The notes beneath the pieces are model-generated. The model made no database searches, had not been told where the DNA came from, and saw only the letters and a program-made list of their open reading frames with translations. Below are positions 50,707 to 63,075 of a DNA stretch of 64,000 nt, piece after piece. The stretch is taken from NCBI RefSeq assembly GCF_001245615.1, contig NZ_CWKH01000002.1, forward strand, positions 186,001 to 250,000, in the 5' to 3' direction. This DNA comes from Mycolicibacterium neworleansense (GTDB lineage: Bacteria; Actinomycetota; Actinomycetes; Mycobacteriales; Mycobacteriaceae). How positions within the stretch are numbered: the stretch's first letter is position 1; each line of letters opens with the position of its first letter. Made by a program: the position numbers and the translations under genes.

Positions 50707-51626
50707 GCCTGGGCCGCCCGGTAGTCGACCGCGTCGTCGGTGAGTTTCAGATACGCCTCCTCCAGCGAGGCCTGACGCTGGCTCAGTTCGTGCAGGGTGA
50801 CGGCATTGCGCGCGGCGAGGTCGCCGATCACCTCGATGGCCGCGCCGTGCACCGCCAGCGCATCGCCGTCGGCGGCGGCCTCCACCTCGAACCCGGCATC
50901 GGTGAGGACCTCGCGCAGCGTCTCCAGCTGCGGGCTGCGCACCCGGACGGTGTCGGCGGACGTGCCGCTGACGAACTCACTGACGGTGGTGGAGGCGATC
51001 AGCTTGCCCTGCCCGATCACCACCAGGCGATCGGCGGTGTTGGCCATCTCGGCCAGCAGATGACTGGACACGAACACCGTCCGGCCCTCGGCGGCCAACT
51101 TCCGCATCAGGGTGCGGACCCAGTGGATGCCCTCGGGGTCCAGACCGTTGACCGGTTCGTCGAACAGCAGCACCGGCGGATCACCCAGCAGTGCGGCGGC
51201 GATACCGAGCCGCTGGCTCATGCCCAGCGACAGCGTCCCGGCGTTGCGGTCGGCCACAGAGGTCAGTCCGACCGTCTCGAGCACCTCGTCGACCCTGGCC
51301 GGCGCAATCCGGTTGGCCGCGGCGATCCATCGCAGGTGGTTGCGTGCCGAGCGGTTCGGATGGGCCTGACGCGCGTCGAGCAGGGCGCCGACCGTGCGCA
51401 GCGGATCACGCAGCTCGCGGTATTGCTTGCCGCCGATCGTCGCGGTCCCGGTGTTGGGATGGTCCAGTCCGAGGATCAACCGCATGGTGGTGGTCTTGCC
51501 CGCGCCGTTGGGCCCGAGGAATCCGGTCACCCTGCCCGGTTCGACGGTGAACGTCAGATCGTCGACAGCGCGGTGAGACCCATAAAGTTTTGTCAGCCCG
51601 GTCAGTTCGATCATCACCGCCATCAT
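50703..51626 (-). CDS. ABC transporter ATP-binding protein
   Basis: A 307-residue ATPase of the ABC-2/DrrA class. It has Walker A GPNGAGKTT (about residues 38-46), signature LSLGMSQRLG (about 133), Walker B LLFDEPVNGLDPEG and the switch His in VSSHLLAEM. A roughly 90-residue C-terminal extension (VRVRSPQLETLREVLTDAGFEVEAAADGDALAVHG) is typical of exporters. Three ATG codons (51626, 51623, 51614) could start it; MIELTGL at 51614 gives the shortest family-like N-terminus. It lies 35 bases downstream of the Esx pair on the same strand. Confidence 0.88.
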   Translation of the reverse strand: MMAVMIELTGLTKLYGSHRAVDDLTFTVEPGRVTGFLGPNGAGKTTTMRLILGLDHPNTGTATIGGKQYRELRDPLRTVGALLDARQAHPNRSARNHLRWIAAANRIAPARVDEVLETVGLTSVADRNAGTLSLGMSQRLGIAAALLGDPPVLLFDEPVNGLDPEGIHWVRTLMRKLAAEGRTVFVSSHLLAEMANTADRLVVIGQGKLIASTTVSEFVSGTSADTVRVRSPQLETLREVLTDAGFEVEAAADGDALAVHGAAIEVIGDLAARNAVTLHELSQRQASLEEAYLKLTDDAVDYRAAQA

Positions 51627-51661
51627 TGCAGGCGGTGTCGTTGTTACTGCTCAGGTTCAGT

Positions 51662-51952
51662 TCAACTGAACATTCCGGTCACATCGGACTCGGTGCTGGA
51701 GAGTGTGTCGATGCCCTGGTGGACAGCCGCGCACAGCTTGTCCAGCGCCGCCGCCTCTTCGTCGGCTTCCTTGTTCCACTCGGTGTACTGCTGGTTGAAC
51801 TGCTCCGAGGCGGCGCCGCTCCACATCCCGCGAATATCCGACACCAACGCGGTCTCTTCCTCCAGGATCTGTTTGACCTTGGCGGCCTCGGCATCCAGCT
51901 CGGCGGCCAGTTGCTTCGTCCGCTCGAACTGGACGGCGATATCGGTGCTCAT
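51662..51952 (-). CDS. WXG100-family protein (EsxA-like), orphan pair member
   Basis: A 96-residue protein of WXG100 length with the central W44-S-G46 turn (MWSGAASEQFNQQYTEWNKEAD) between two amphipathic helices. Such proteins are exported by type VII (ESX) systems as heterodimers. It follows the other pair member after 16 bases with GGAAGG before the ATG. No EccC, EccD or mycosin gene is in the window, so the pair is an orphan that must use another ESX system or act otherwise. No C-terminal YxxxD/E signal is seen here; the partner has one. Confidence 0.84.
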   Translation of the reverse strand: MSTDIAVQFERTKQLAAELDAEAAKVKQILEEETALVSDIRGMWSGAASEQFNQQYTEWNKEADEEAAALDKLCAAVHQGIDTLSSTESDVTGMFS

Positions 51953-51968
51953 TCGGAAACCTTCCGAC

Positions 51969-52268
51969 TCAGATGTTCATGGACTGGGCGAGCGAGCCGG
52001 CAGCGCTACTGTCGGTTCCCTCGTACGCCGCAATCGCTTCATCGAGGAGGTGCGACATCTCGACCTCTTCCCGGCGGACGTCTGACGCCTGCGTGAGGTA
52101 GTTCGAGAGGGCGGACTGCACAGCGGAGCCCGACGCTCCCGTCCAGGTCGCGGCGAACTCACCGGCGATCTCAGTCACCCGGCGCTCGTGCTGTGCGCGC
52201 TCCTGTGCGAACTTCGCCAGCTGCTCGGACTTCTTTCGAAGCTCGTCTCCATTCACCCCGAGAGTCAT
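51969..52268 (-). CDS. WXG100-family protein (EsxB-like) with YxxxD secretion motif
   Basis: A 99-residue WXG100 protein with W42-T-G44 (ATWTGASGSAVQ) flanked by two long helices. After the second helix it carries Y82-E-G-T-D86 (AAYEGTDSS), which fits the general ESX secretion signal YxxxD/E of the CFP-10 partner. It is the first gene of the Esx pair. Only 59 bases lie between it and the Ppx/GppA gene upstream; they contain the hairpin CACGG-CTGA-CCGTG on the coding strand. No ribosome site is evident, so leaderless expression is possible. Confidence 0.84.
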   Translation of the reverse strand: MTLGVNGDELRKKSEQLAKFAQERAQHERRVTEIAGEFAATWTGASGSAVQSALSNYLTQASDVRREEVEMSHLLDEAIAAYEGTDSSAAGSLAQSMNI

Positions 52269-52327
52269 GGAAAAGATTGTTGCACGCCACGGTCAGCCGT
52301 GATCGCACCAATTTCGCGTGGGGACCT

Positions 52328-53242
52328 CTAGGACATGCGCGGTAAGGCGGTGACCGTCGCGAGCTCCTTGGCGCCGTCGAACCGCAACAATTGCAGCGCG
52401 AGGTCGCTCTCGGGTGCCCGCATCGACGACAGGTATTCGAGCATGATCCCCTCGCGTAGGGCCCACGGACTCACCTCTGCCTCGTCGATGCCCAGGCAGC
52501 GCATCGTTTCGAACGCCACCACGGCGCCGCCGAGCACCTGCCAGGCCCGAGCCGGGCGGATCCCGCGGAATTGCGCGCGGTCCTGCACGTCGACGGCCAT
52601 CATGTCGCGGATCGAGCGGCGGATCTGCTCAATGGTCACCGTCCGCCGGATGAACGGGCCCTTGCGGCCGCAGGCGGCGCCGCCGAACCGGGCCAGTTGT
52701 TTGAACGTCTTGGAGGTCGCGATCACGCGGCGGGGCGTGCCCTCCCACTGCACCCGGCCGGCGCCCAGCGGCAGCGAGACGGCAAGCTCGGGTACCGCGT
52801 CGCGACCGAAGGCGAGTTCCATTGAGCCGCCGCCGATATCGATGTTCAGCAGGCGGCCGGCCTGCCATCCGTACCAACTGCGCACGGCAAAATACGTGAG
52901 CTTGGCCTCCTGCTCACCGGTGAGGAATCTCAGCCGGGTCCCGGTCTCCGCAGCGACCGCCTCCAGCACCTCCTCGCGGTTGTCGGCATCGCGGATCGCC
53001 GCGGTGACGAAGGGATACAGCTGATCGACATGCAACGCCCGTGCCGCGTCGACCGCGGTGCGGACCGCGGCAACGATCCGGTCCAGGCCACGCTGTCCGA
53101 TCGCCCCGTCCGCGGTGGCCTCCTGGCCGAGCCGGGTGGGTATCTTCACGCCGCGCAACGGCAACGGCGGCGCGCCGGCGAGCGCATCCACCACCTGCAA
53201 CTGTGCCGCGTTGGAGCCGACGTCGAGAACTCCCAACCTCAT
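52328..53242 (-). CDS. Ppx/GppA-family phosphatase with an apparent internal deletion
   Basis: A 304-residue ASKHA-fold protein. N-terminal phosphate loop VLDVGSNAAQLQVVDA (about residues 5-20); second loop LLNIDIGGGSMELAFG (about 131-146). The start MRLGVLDVGSN and later ATSKTFKQLAR, SPWALREGIMLEYL match mycobacterial exopolyphosphatase-like proteins (Rv0496 type). After SLPLGAGR (about 163) the sequence jumps straight to VQWEGTPRRVIATSKTF, whereas relatives carry about 40 residues (GRLTREWLPxDPP...) there. Roughly 30 residues are missing without loss of frame. The upstream SGNH frame reads through into this gene. Activity is doubtful; it may hydrolyse polyphosphate or (p)ppGpp. Confidence 0.78.
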   Translation of the reverse strand: MRLGVLDVGSNAAQLQVVDALAGAPPLPLRGVKIPTRLGQEATADGAIGQRGLDRIVAAVRTAVDAARALHVDQLYPFVTAAIRDADNREEVLEAVAAETGTRLRFLTGEQEAKLTYFAVRSWYGWQAGRLLNIDIGGGSMELAFGRDAVPELAVSLPLGAGRVQWEGTPRRVIATSKTFKQLARFGGAACGRKGPFIRRTVTIEQIRRSIRDMMAVDVQDRAQFRGIRPARAWQVLGGAVVAFETMRCLGIDEAEVSPWALREGIMLEYLSSMRAPESDLALQLLRFDGAKELATVTALPRMS

Positions 53243-53292
53243 GCCGCTGGATACCCGCAACGGGCGGGCTGAAACGGCGCGGGGCCGTCGGC

Positions 53293-54040
53293 TCAGATAT
53301 CGGCTCGGGCCTGCGCCGACACCAATTCGGCGACGGCCCGCATGCCCGCGGCGTTCGGGTGCAGCGGCGCGGGCCGGCCGCGTCCACGGCTCGGCCGACC
53401 AGGCATGATGCGTCGTACTGGCCTGCGCGACGCGCACCCAGCCACAGTCCGTCCGCGTGGCGGCCTCTCCGGTGAGCCGTTCCAGCGTGGCCGCGACGTG
53501 CCGCCCGAGCGCCGCCTCGGCCTCCGACAGCGGCGAGGCGGCGACGCCCTCCGGCGGCAGCATCGTCAGGTAATCCACGAACAGCACGCGGGCTCGCGGT
53601 GCGCGCTGCCGGATCTCACGCCCGACCGTCACCAGGGCCTCGGCCACCTCCGCCAGCGCGGCCTCCCGCGCGTCGGGATCCAGCAGGCCGCGAAGGAACG
53701 GCCCCAGCAGCGGCAGGGACCGGGTGAAGCGCGGCAGCGCCGCCGCCATCAACGACGGCACGTAGCCGGCGTCGTTGCCGCCGATCGTCACCGTCACGAG
53801 GGCTTCGGATCCGTCGAGTGCATCGATCTGCGGTGGCGCCCCGTTCTGACGATCACGCAGGACGTGCGCGGTGGTGGCCCCGGAGTACGTCACATCGACC
53901 AGGTCCAGCCCGAGCTGATCGGCCACCAGATGCGGATAGTTGAGCGCCGAACGGCCCGCCCGCCACGGCGCACCCTCGGCCGACGGCTTGATGCCCGGCC
54001 CGGCAGCCATCGAACTACCCAGGGCCACATAGCGCTTCAT
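53293..54040 (-). pseudogene. SGNH/GDSL-type hydrolase gene with a C-terminal frameshift
   Basis: From ATG 54040 the frame encodes an SGNH hydrolase: VALGSSMAAGPG (block I Ser10), TYSGATTAHVL, TIGGNDAGYVPSL (block III), and VDYLTMLPPEG. After W-T-R-P-A-R (codon 224, near 53369) homology continues in another frame as L-H-P-N-A-A-G-M-R-A-V-A-E-L and ends at TGA 53293. That frame supplies the catalytic His of the HPN block, so the present frame lacks it. The span of 748 bases is one more than a multiple of three. The lesion lies in a G/C run at about 53365-53371. Unshifted, the frame enters the Ppx/GppA gene. Confidence 0.72.
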
Positions 54041-54057
54041 AACACCCGGCGCCCAGA

Positions 54058-55005
<948 letters not shown>

Positions 55006-55009
<4 letters not shown>

Positions 55010-56025
55010 CTGACTCCCACACCCACTTCGAGTTCAGCCGCGATCCGCTCGGCGGTCCACGGCGCCAACAGAAATCCGTTCCGGCCATGCCCCACGGCCA
55101 CCAAAGTGCGATCGTCGACCCGCTCGACGATCGGCAACCCGTCCGGCGTCATCGGCCGCAGCCCCGCCGCGGTCTCGGCCAGTTCGTACTCGCCGAGCGC
55201 GGGCACCACCGCGCACGCGTCCTCGAGAAGGTCCCGCACCCCACGCACCACGGGCGCGGTGTCTCGGCCGTGCTCGTACTGGGTGGCGCCGACGACCACG
55301 CCGTCGGCACGCGGCACCAGGTACACCGGCCGTCCGTGCACCCGGGCCCGGATCACGCGCTGCGGCACGGGCATACAGCCTTTGCGCCACCGCAGCCGTA
55401 GGACTTCACCCTTGACCGGACGCACCGGCAGGCCGGGCAGGAGCTTCGGGGCGTCGATGCCGTTGGCGATCACGAGCGCGTCGACGTCTCGCACTTCATC
55501 GAGGTTCTCGACCGGCCCGGCCCACCGCACGGCCAACCGCTCACAATGCGCGGCCAAGCCGTCAACCACGGCGCGGTTGTCCACGGCGAGTTCGGTGGTG
55601 GCCCGGAACCCGTGCCGGATACCCTGCGCCAACAGTGGTTCCACGTCCCGAGCGGCCGTGGTCGGTTCGACCGGCTGCCCCTGGTCCGAAAGCCAGTCGG
55701 CGACGGTACGCAGATCGGCCACGTCGGCGCGGTCCACAGCCACCACGAGGGATTCGCGGGCGGTGACGACCTCGGGCGGCAATCCTTCGAGGAATCCCGA
55801 GTGCCACAGTTTCAGCGATTCCAGACCGATCTGCAGGATCTGCTCTTCGCCCGGCCAGCCCTCGCTGTGCGGGGCCAGCATGCCGCCGGCCACCCACGAG
55901 GCGCCGCGCTCGGCGGTGCAGTGCAGCCGGACCGTCCAGCCGTCCAGCGCAGCCCGGCGTGCGACAGACAACCCGATGACGCCGCCGCCGATGACGGCAA
56001 GTGTCCTGGCTCCTCCGAGTGCCAT
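55006..56025 (-). CDS. thiO: Glycine oxidase ThiO
   Basis: A 339-residue DAO-family flavoenzyme that oxidises glycine to dehydroglycine for thiazole synthesis. The FAD motif is LAVIGGGVIGLSVARRAALDG (about residues 9-29), then WVAGGMLAPHSEGWPGEE (about 44-61), typical of ThiO. The C-terminal segment is AETAAGLRPMTPDGLPIVE and VAVGHGRNGFLLAPWTAERIA. The ATG at 56025 has GGGAG about 6 bases upstream inside the riboswitch's 3' end. An earlier ATG at 56046 lies within the riboswitch and is unlikely. Confidence 0.94.
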
Positions 56026-56031
56026 ATCCGC

Positions 56032-56122
56032 TCCCTTCGCCGGCATGACCCGGATCAGGTGTGACGGTCAGGGCCGGTCCGAATGCCCACTCTCAGCCCC
56101 ACGTCCCCGGGGCTCCCGTATT
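56032..56122 (-). promoter_or_regulatory. TPP (THI-box) riboswitch
   Basis: On the minus strand the leader has the conserved TPP aptamer strings in order: ACGGGAGCCCCGG, then GGGCTGAGAGTGGG, then CTGATCCGGGTCATGCCGGCG and GAAGGGAG. The CTGAGA and CTGATC...GGGTCATGCCGGCG blocks are the pyrimidine and pyrophosphate binding cores. The final GAAGGGAG doubles as the thiO ribosome site, so TPP binding probably hides it and represses translation of thiOSG. thiE, on the other strand, has no copy. Confidence 0.93.
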
Positions 56123-56164
56123 GCCAGTCCAGGGTACTCGGGCGGTACCGGCTAGGTTCGCGGT

Positions 56165-56836
56165 GTGGAATCACCCATCGACCGTTTGCAGCGCGCCACC
56201 CTGTACCTGTGCACCGACGCCCGACGGGAGCGTGGTGACCTGGCCGAATTCGCCGACGCCGCGCTGGCCGGCGGGGTGGATCTGATCCAGCTGCGGGACA
56301 AGGGGTCGCCCGGGGAGAAGCAGTTCGGACCGCTGGAGGCACGTCAGGAGCTGGCGGCGCTGGAGGTCCTGGCCGACGCGGCACGGCGTCACGGTGCGTT
56401 GCTGGCGGTCAACGACCGCGCCGACATCGCCCTGGCTGCCGGGGCCGACATCCTGCATCTCGGACAGGACGATCTGCCGCTGGGGGTCGCCCGCGGCATC
56501 ATCGGCGAGCGTCCGGTGATCGGCCGCTCCACCCACGACGCCGAGCAGGCCGCGGCCGCCATCGATGAGCAGGTCGACTATTTCTGTGTCGGGCCGTGCT
56601 GGCCCACCCCTACCAAGCCGGGCCGGTCGGCCCCGGGTCTGGACCTCGTGCGCTCGACGGCCGCGCTGAATCCGGCCAAACCCTGGTTCGCCATCGGCGG
56701 GATCGATCAGCAACGGCTGCCCGAGGTGCTGGCCGCCGGGGCCCGGCGCATCGTGGTGGTCCGCGCGATCACCGCGGCCGAGGATCCCCGCGCCGCGGCC
56801 GCGGAATTGAAGGATGCCGTCAACCGTGCCTATTGA
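56165..56836 (+). CDS. thiE: Thiamine-phosphate synthase
   Basis: A 223-residue TIM-barrel enzyme that couples the pyrimidine diphosphate and thiazole phosphate to thiamine phosphate. Landmarks are [35 protein letters not shown] (about residues 13-47), [24 protein letters not shown] (about 83-106), [10 protein letters not shown], and [20 protein letters not shown] with FAIGGI. The start is GTG at 56165, 43 bases from the riboswitch on the opposite strand. Divergence from thiO is as in M. tuberculosis. Its last 7 bases overlap mutT3. Confidence 0.94.
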   Translation: MESPIDRLQRATLYLCTDARRERGDLAEFADAALAGGVDLIQLRDKGSPGEKQFGPLEARQELAALEVLADAARRHGALLAVNDRADIALAAGADILHLGQDDLPLGVARGIIGERPVIGRSTHDAEQAAAAIDEQVDYFCVGPCWPTPTKPGRSAPGLDLVRSTAALNPAKPWFAIGGIDQQRLPEVLAAGARRIVVVRAITAAEDPRAAAAELKDAVNRAY

Positions 56837-57336
56837 TGCCGATTGACATTCAGCGGCAGGGACGCCGTCACCACGCGCAGCTGCTGCCAGCTGGCGGCGA
56901 AACCGGGGTGCAGCGGCAGATCGGCGACCTCGTCCTCGGCCACCCAGCGCAACTCCGAGCTCTCCCGGTTGGGGATGGTCTCCAGCGGTGCGGGCACGTC
57001 GGCGATCACCGTGGTGTAAGACCAGTGCGTGCCGCCGATGCCGGCCACCTCGGCCGTCACCACGGTGGTCCGCACGGTGAGCTGCTCGGCCGTCACCCCG
57101 GCTTCCTCATTGGCCTCCCGGACCGCGGCCTGCTCGGCGGTCTCGTGACTGTCGCGGGCACCTCCGGGCAACGCCCAGGTTCCGCCCTGATGACTCCACG
57201 GGGCCCGGTGTTGCAGCAGCACCGCGGCCGATCCGCCCGGCCACGGTGCCCGCAGTAACAAGCCAGCCGCGCCGTGGCGCCCCCAATAGCGGGCGCCGTT
57301 GTCGGAGAACACCCAGCCGTCACCGTCGCCACGCAC
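56830..57336 (-). CDS. mutT3: Nudix hydrolase MutT3
   Basis: About 168 residues, syntenic and similar to mycobacterial MutT3. The Nudix box [24 protein letters not shown] fits G-x5-E-x7-R-E-x2-E-E-x-G. Flanking segments [42 protein letters not shown] and the C-terminal [23 protein letters not shown] also match. It removes pyrophosphate from oxidised or other nucleotides. GTG at 57336 is preferred: a TATCCT -10 element lies 6 bases upstream, implying a leaderless transcript. Frames open to 57378 but have no better site. Confidence 0.88.
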   Translation of the reverse strand: MRGDGDGWVFSDNGARYWGRHGAAGLLLRAPWPGGSAAVLLQHRAPWSHQGGTWALPGGARDSHETAEQAAVREANEEAGVTAEQLTVRTTVVTAEVAGIGGTHWSYTTVIADVPAPLETIPNRESSELRWVAEDEVADLPLHPGFAASWQQLRVVTASLPLNVNRHQ

Positions 57337-57342
57337 CCGTAC

Positions 57343-57348
57343 AGGATA
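57343..57348 (-). promoter_or_regulatory. -10 element for leaderless mutT3 transcript
   Basis: TATCCT on the minus strand ends 6 bases before the GTG at 57336, the normal distance from a -10 element to the transcription start. Mycobacteria use many leaderless mRNAs that begin at ATG or GTG. Confidence 0.5.
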
Positions 57349-57418
57349 AGGAACGCCGCGAGTTTCGCCTGCCCCCAATTTCTCCGCGAGCCTAAGCGCG
57401 GCGCTCTTAGAATTTTTT

Positions 57419-57424
57419 TATAGT
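57419..57424 (+). promoter_or_regulatory. -10 element of the glnX-glnH-pknG promoter
   Basis: TATAGT follows a T7 run in an AT-rich patch (57408-57424) that stands out in this GC-rich sequence. It would start transcription near 57431, about 40 bases before glnX. No clear -35 hexamer is present, as is common for mycobacterial SigA promoters. Confidence 0.5.
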
Positions 57425-57470
57425 GGTGGGACAGCCGTAAGCACCGAAACTAAATGAGGTCCGTGCGCAG

Positions 57471-58789
57471 GTGACTGTGGAGTTGGCACATCCCTCGACC
57501 GAACCGCTGGCGTCCCGGTCGCCGACCACTCCTGCCCATCCGCGGTGGTGGTTTCTGTGGACCACCCCCGGACGCATCCTGACGATCGGTGTGGTGCTCG
57601 CGGGGCTGGTCATCGCCAGCGCGTTCGCGACATCGACGACGATCAACGACCGCCAGCAGGCGCTGACCACGGTGCTGGACCACACCGAGCCACTGGCCTT
57701 TGCCGCCGGCCAGCTCTACACCACGTTGTCGGTGGCCGACGCCGCGGCGGCCACGGCCTTCATCGCCGGAGCCGAACCCCGCGACGTGCGTCAGCGGTAC
57801 GAGCAGGCCATCACCGACGCCTCGGTGGCGGTGACGCGGGCGTCGAGCGGGCTGACCGACGAGACACTGGTGCAGCTGCTCGGGCGGATCAACGCGCGGC
57901 TGGCCGTCTACACGGGGCTGGTGGAAACGGCCCGCACCAACAACCGGGCCGGCAATCCCGTCGGCTCGTCATACCTGTCGGAGGCCTCGGCGCTGATGCA
58001 GTCGCAGATCCTGCCCGACGCGCAACGGCTGTACGAGGAGACCTCGGCCCGGGTGGACGCCGAGACGACGGCCTCCACCCGAATCCCGGCCGCGGTGATG
58101 TTGGTGGTGCTGGCCACGTTGATGTTCGGCGCGTTCGCCAACCGCTGGCTCGCGCGGCGCACCCGGCGGCGGGTGAACATCGGATTCGTGGCCGGCGGCA
58201 TGGCGGTGCTGATCATGCTGGTCTGGGTGACCACGGCGCTGGTGATCTCGACATCGGACAGCCGCAGCGCCAAGGAGACCGCCGCCGAATCCCTCAAGAC
58301 CGTGACCAACTTGGCGATCACCGCACAGCAGGCCCGCGCCGACGAGACCCTGGCCCTGATCCGCCGCGGCGACGAGAACCTGCGCAAACAGTCCTACTAC
58401 CAGCGCATCGAGGCCATGCAGCAGCAGCTGGCGCAGTATCTCGCCCGTGACACCGGAATCGACAAGAGCGACCTGACCGGCGCCGAAGAACTGCTCACCA
58501 AATGGCGCGCGGCCGATGACCGGATCAACGCCTACATCGCGGTGGGCAACTATCAGGCCGCGACGCAGGTGGCGCTGGGCACCGGCGAGGACGATTCCAC
58601 GTCGGCCTTCGACAAGCTCGACAACGCGTTGTCCAAGGGCATCGAGCAGAGCCGCAGCCAGCTGCGCAACGACATCGCCAATGCCCGCCGCGTGCTGTCC
58701 GGCGCGACCGTGGGCGCGGCCTTACTCAGTGTCGCCGCGGCGCTGGCGGTCGCCCTCGGGTTGTGGCCTCGACTGAGTGAGTACCGCTG

Positions 58790-58790
<1 letters not shown>
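57471..58790 (+). CDS. glnX: Membrane sensor GlnX (Rv0412c-type)
   Basis: A 439-residue membrane protein. An N-terminal helix (GRILTIGVVLAGLVIASAFA, about residues 34-53) leads into a helical extracytoplasmic domain with NDRQQALTTVLDHTEPLAFAAGQLYTTLSVADAAAATAF. It returns through IPAAVMLVVLATLMFGAFANRWLARR and VNIGFVAGGMAVLIMLVWVTTALVIS, has a second helical segment and a last helix near 415-433. With GlnH and PknG it senses external aspartate/glutamate and regulates metabolism via GarA. Start GTG 57471; GTG 57477 is possible. Its stop overlaps glnH. Confidence 0.88.
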
Positions 58791-62067
<3,277 letters not shown>

Positions 62068-62108
62068 TTCCTTGGCTCGCAACCGAGTGTGCGATCACGG
62101 CGCCGGCT

Positions 62109-62122
62109 GTGCATCAGCGGCG
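62109..62122 (+). repeat. 14-bp direct repeat, left copy
   Basis: GTGCATCAGCGGCG occurs here and again at 62987-63000. The two copies bracket nearly all of the DUF559 gene, 878 bases apart. They could be footprints of insertion or of repeat-mediated rearrangement. Confidence 0.4.
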
Positions 62123-62194
62123 GCCTGTGGATAACGTGCTCACCCTGAGCGCACACTCGTCCGCCACGTCGGACCCTGATGCGAACCTCCATCC

Positions 62195-63013
62195 ATGACC
62201 GCAATCCCAGCACCTTTCGTGGGAAGCGAGGCCTTGGCCGCCGGCACCGTGAACCGCCACCAATTGCGGACCCGGTTCACGGCCCTCTATCCCAACGTCT
62301 ACATTCCAGCCGACGTAACGCCAACGCTCACTCAACGCACAACCGGCGCATGGTTATGGTCGCAACGCAACGGTGTGGTGGCCGGACTGGCAGCCGCCGC
62401 GCTGCATGGCTCGAAGTGGATTGACCGGACGACAGCAATCGAGTTGATCCACACGAACCCGCGTGCCCCCGACGGCGTGATCACCCGGCGGGACATGCTC
62501 CTCGACGGCGAGACGGCCTCGCGACGTGGAGTCATGGTGACGACCTGCGAGCGAACCGCTTTCGATATCGGACGGCGAAGCCCTCTCAGTACGGCGGTCG
62601 CACGGCTGGATGCGTTGTTCAACGCAACAGGCTGCGCGATCGCCGACGTCCAGGCACTGGCCGGCAGGCACCCGGGAGCCCCTGGCCTCCGCCGACTCGA
62701 AACCACGCTGACATATGTGGATTCCGGCTCGCAATCGCCGAGGGAGAGTTGGCTGCGACTGCTGCTGGTCCGCGACGGGCTGCCCGTTCCCGCCACCCAG
62801 ATTCCGGTCGCTGTCGAGTACGACGGAATTCAGCATCGGACCGATCGATGGCAGTACGTCACGGACATTCGCCGACTGGACATGCTCAAGGATCTGGGCT
62901 GGATCGTGATCCGGGTGGTGGCCGAAGACGGTTCAGCTGCCATCCTTCGACGGGTACGAGCTGCCCTCGCCCAAAGACAATCCAGCGTGCATCAGCGGCG
63001 ACACATCAGCTGA
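62195..63013 (+). CDS. DUF559-type endonuclease-like protein with shortened nuclease core
   Basis: A 272-residue protein of a family common in mycobacteria. The N-terminal part resembles a type IV antitoxin-like winged helix (LRTRFTALYPNVYIPADV, then GVVAGLAAAALHGSKWID). The C-terminal part is a Vsr-like DUF559 nuclease (RESWLRLLLVRDGLPVPATQIPV, then VEYDGIQHRTDRWQYVTDIRRLDMLKDLGWIVIRVVAED). Between PATQIPV and AVEYDG relatives carry about 20-25 residues including a YxLDxGW segment with a conserved Asp. Here they are missing in frame (around 62809), so the nuclease is probably inactive. ATG 62195. Flanked by 14-bp repeats. Confidence 0.7.
   Translation: MTAIPAPFVGSEALAAGTVNRHQLRTRFTALYPNVYIPADVTPTLTQRTTGAWLWSQRNGVVAGLAAAALHGSKWIDRTTAIELIHTNPRAPDGVITRRDMLLDGETASRRGVMVTTCERTAFDIGRRSPLSTAVARLDALFNATGCAIADVQALAGRHPGAPGLRRLETTLTYVDSGSQSPRESWLRLLLVRDGLPVPATQIPVAVEYDGIQHRTDRWQYVTDIRRLDMLKDLGWIVIRVVAEDGSAAILRRVRAALAQRQSSVHQRRHIS
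62987..63000 (+). repeat. 14-bp direct repeat, right copy
   Basis: GTGCATCAGCGGCG, identical to 62109-62122. This copy lies inside the last codons of the DUF559 gene, so if it arose by insertion the gene end was created at that time. Confidence 0.4.
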
Positions 63014-63075
63014 ATCGGCGCCCTACATGCACACTCTGCACCACACACGCACGGTCAATTGCCGGGCTAATCCTG

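Noticed and set aside
51662..52268. A complete ESX (type VII) secretion locus
   Set aside because: Only the two WXG100 genes are present. No EccB, EccC, EccD, EccE, MycP, EspG or PE/PPE gene occurs in the window.
52328..54040. A genuine SGNH-Ppx fusion enzyme
   Set aside because: The linker frame is Arg-rich without structure, while the shifted frame restores the SGNH C-terminal HPN block and a stop before the Ppx ATG. A frameshift is the simpler explanation.
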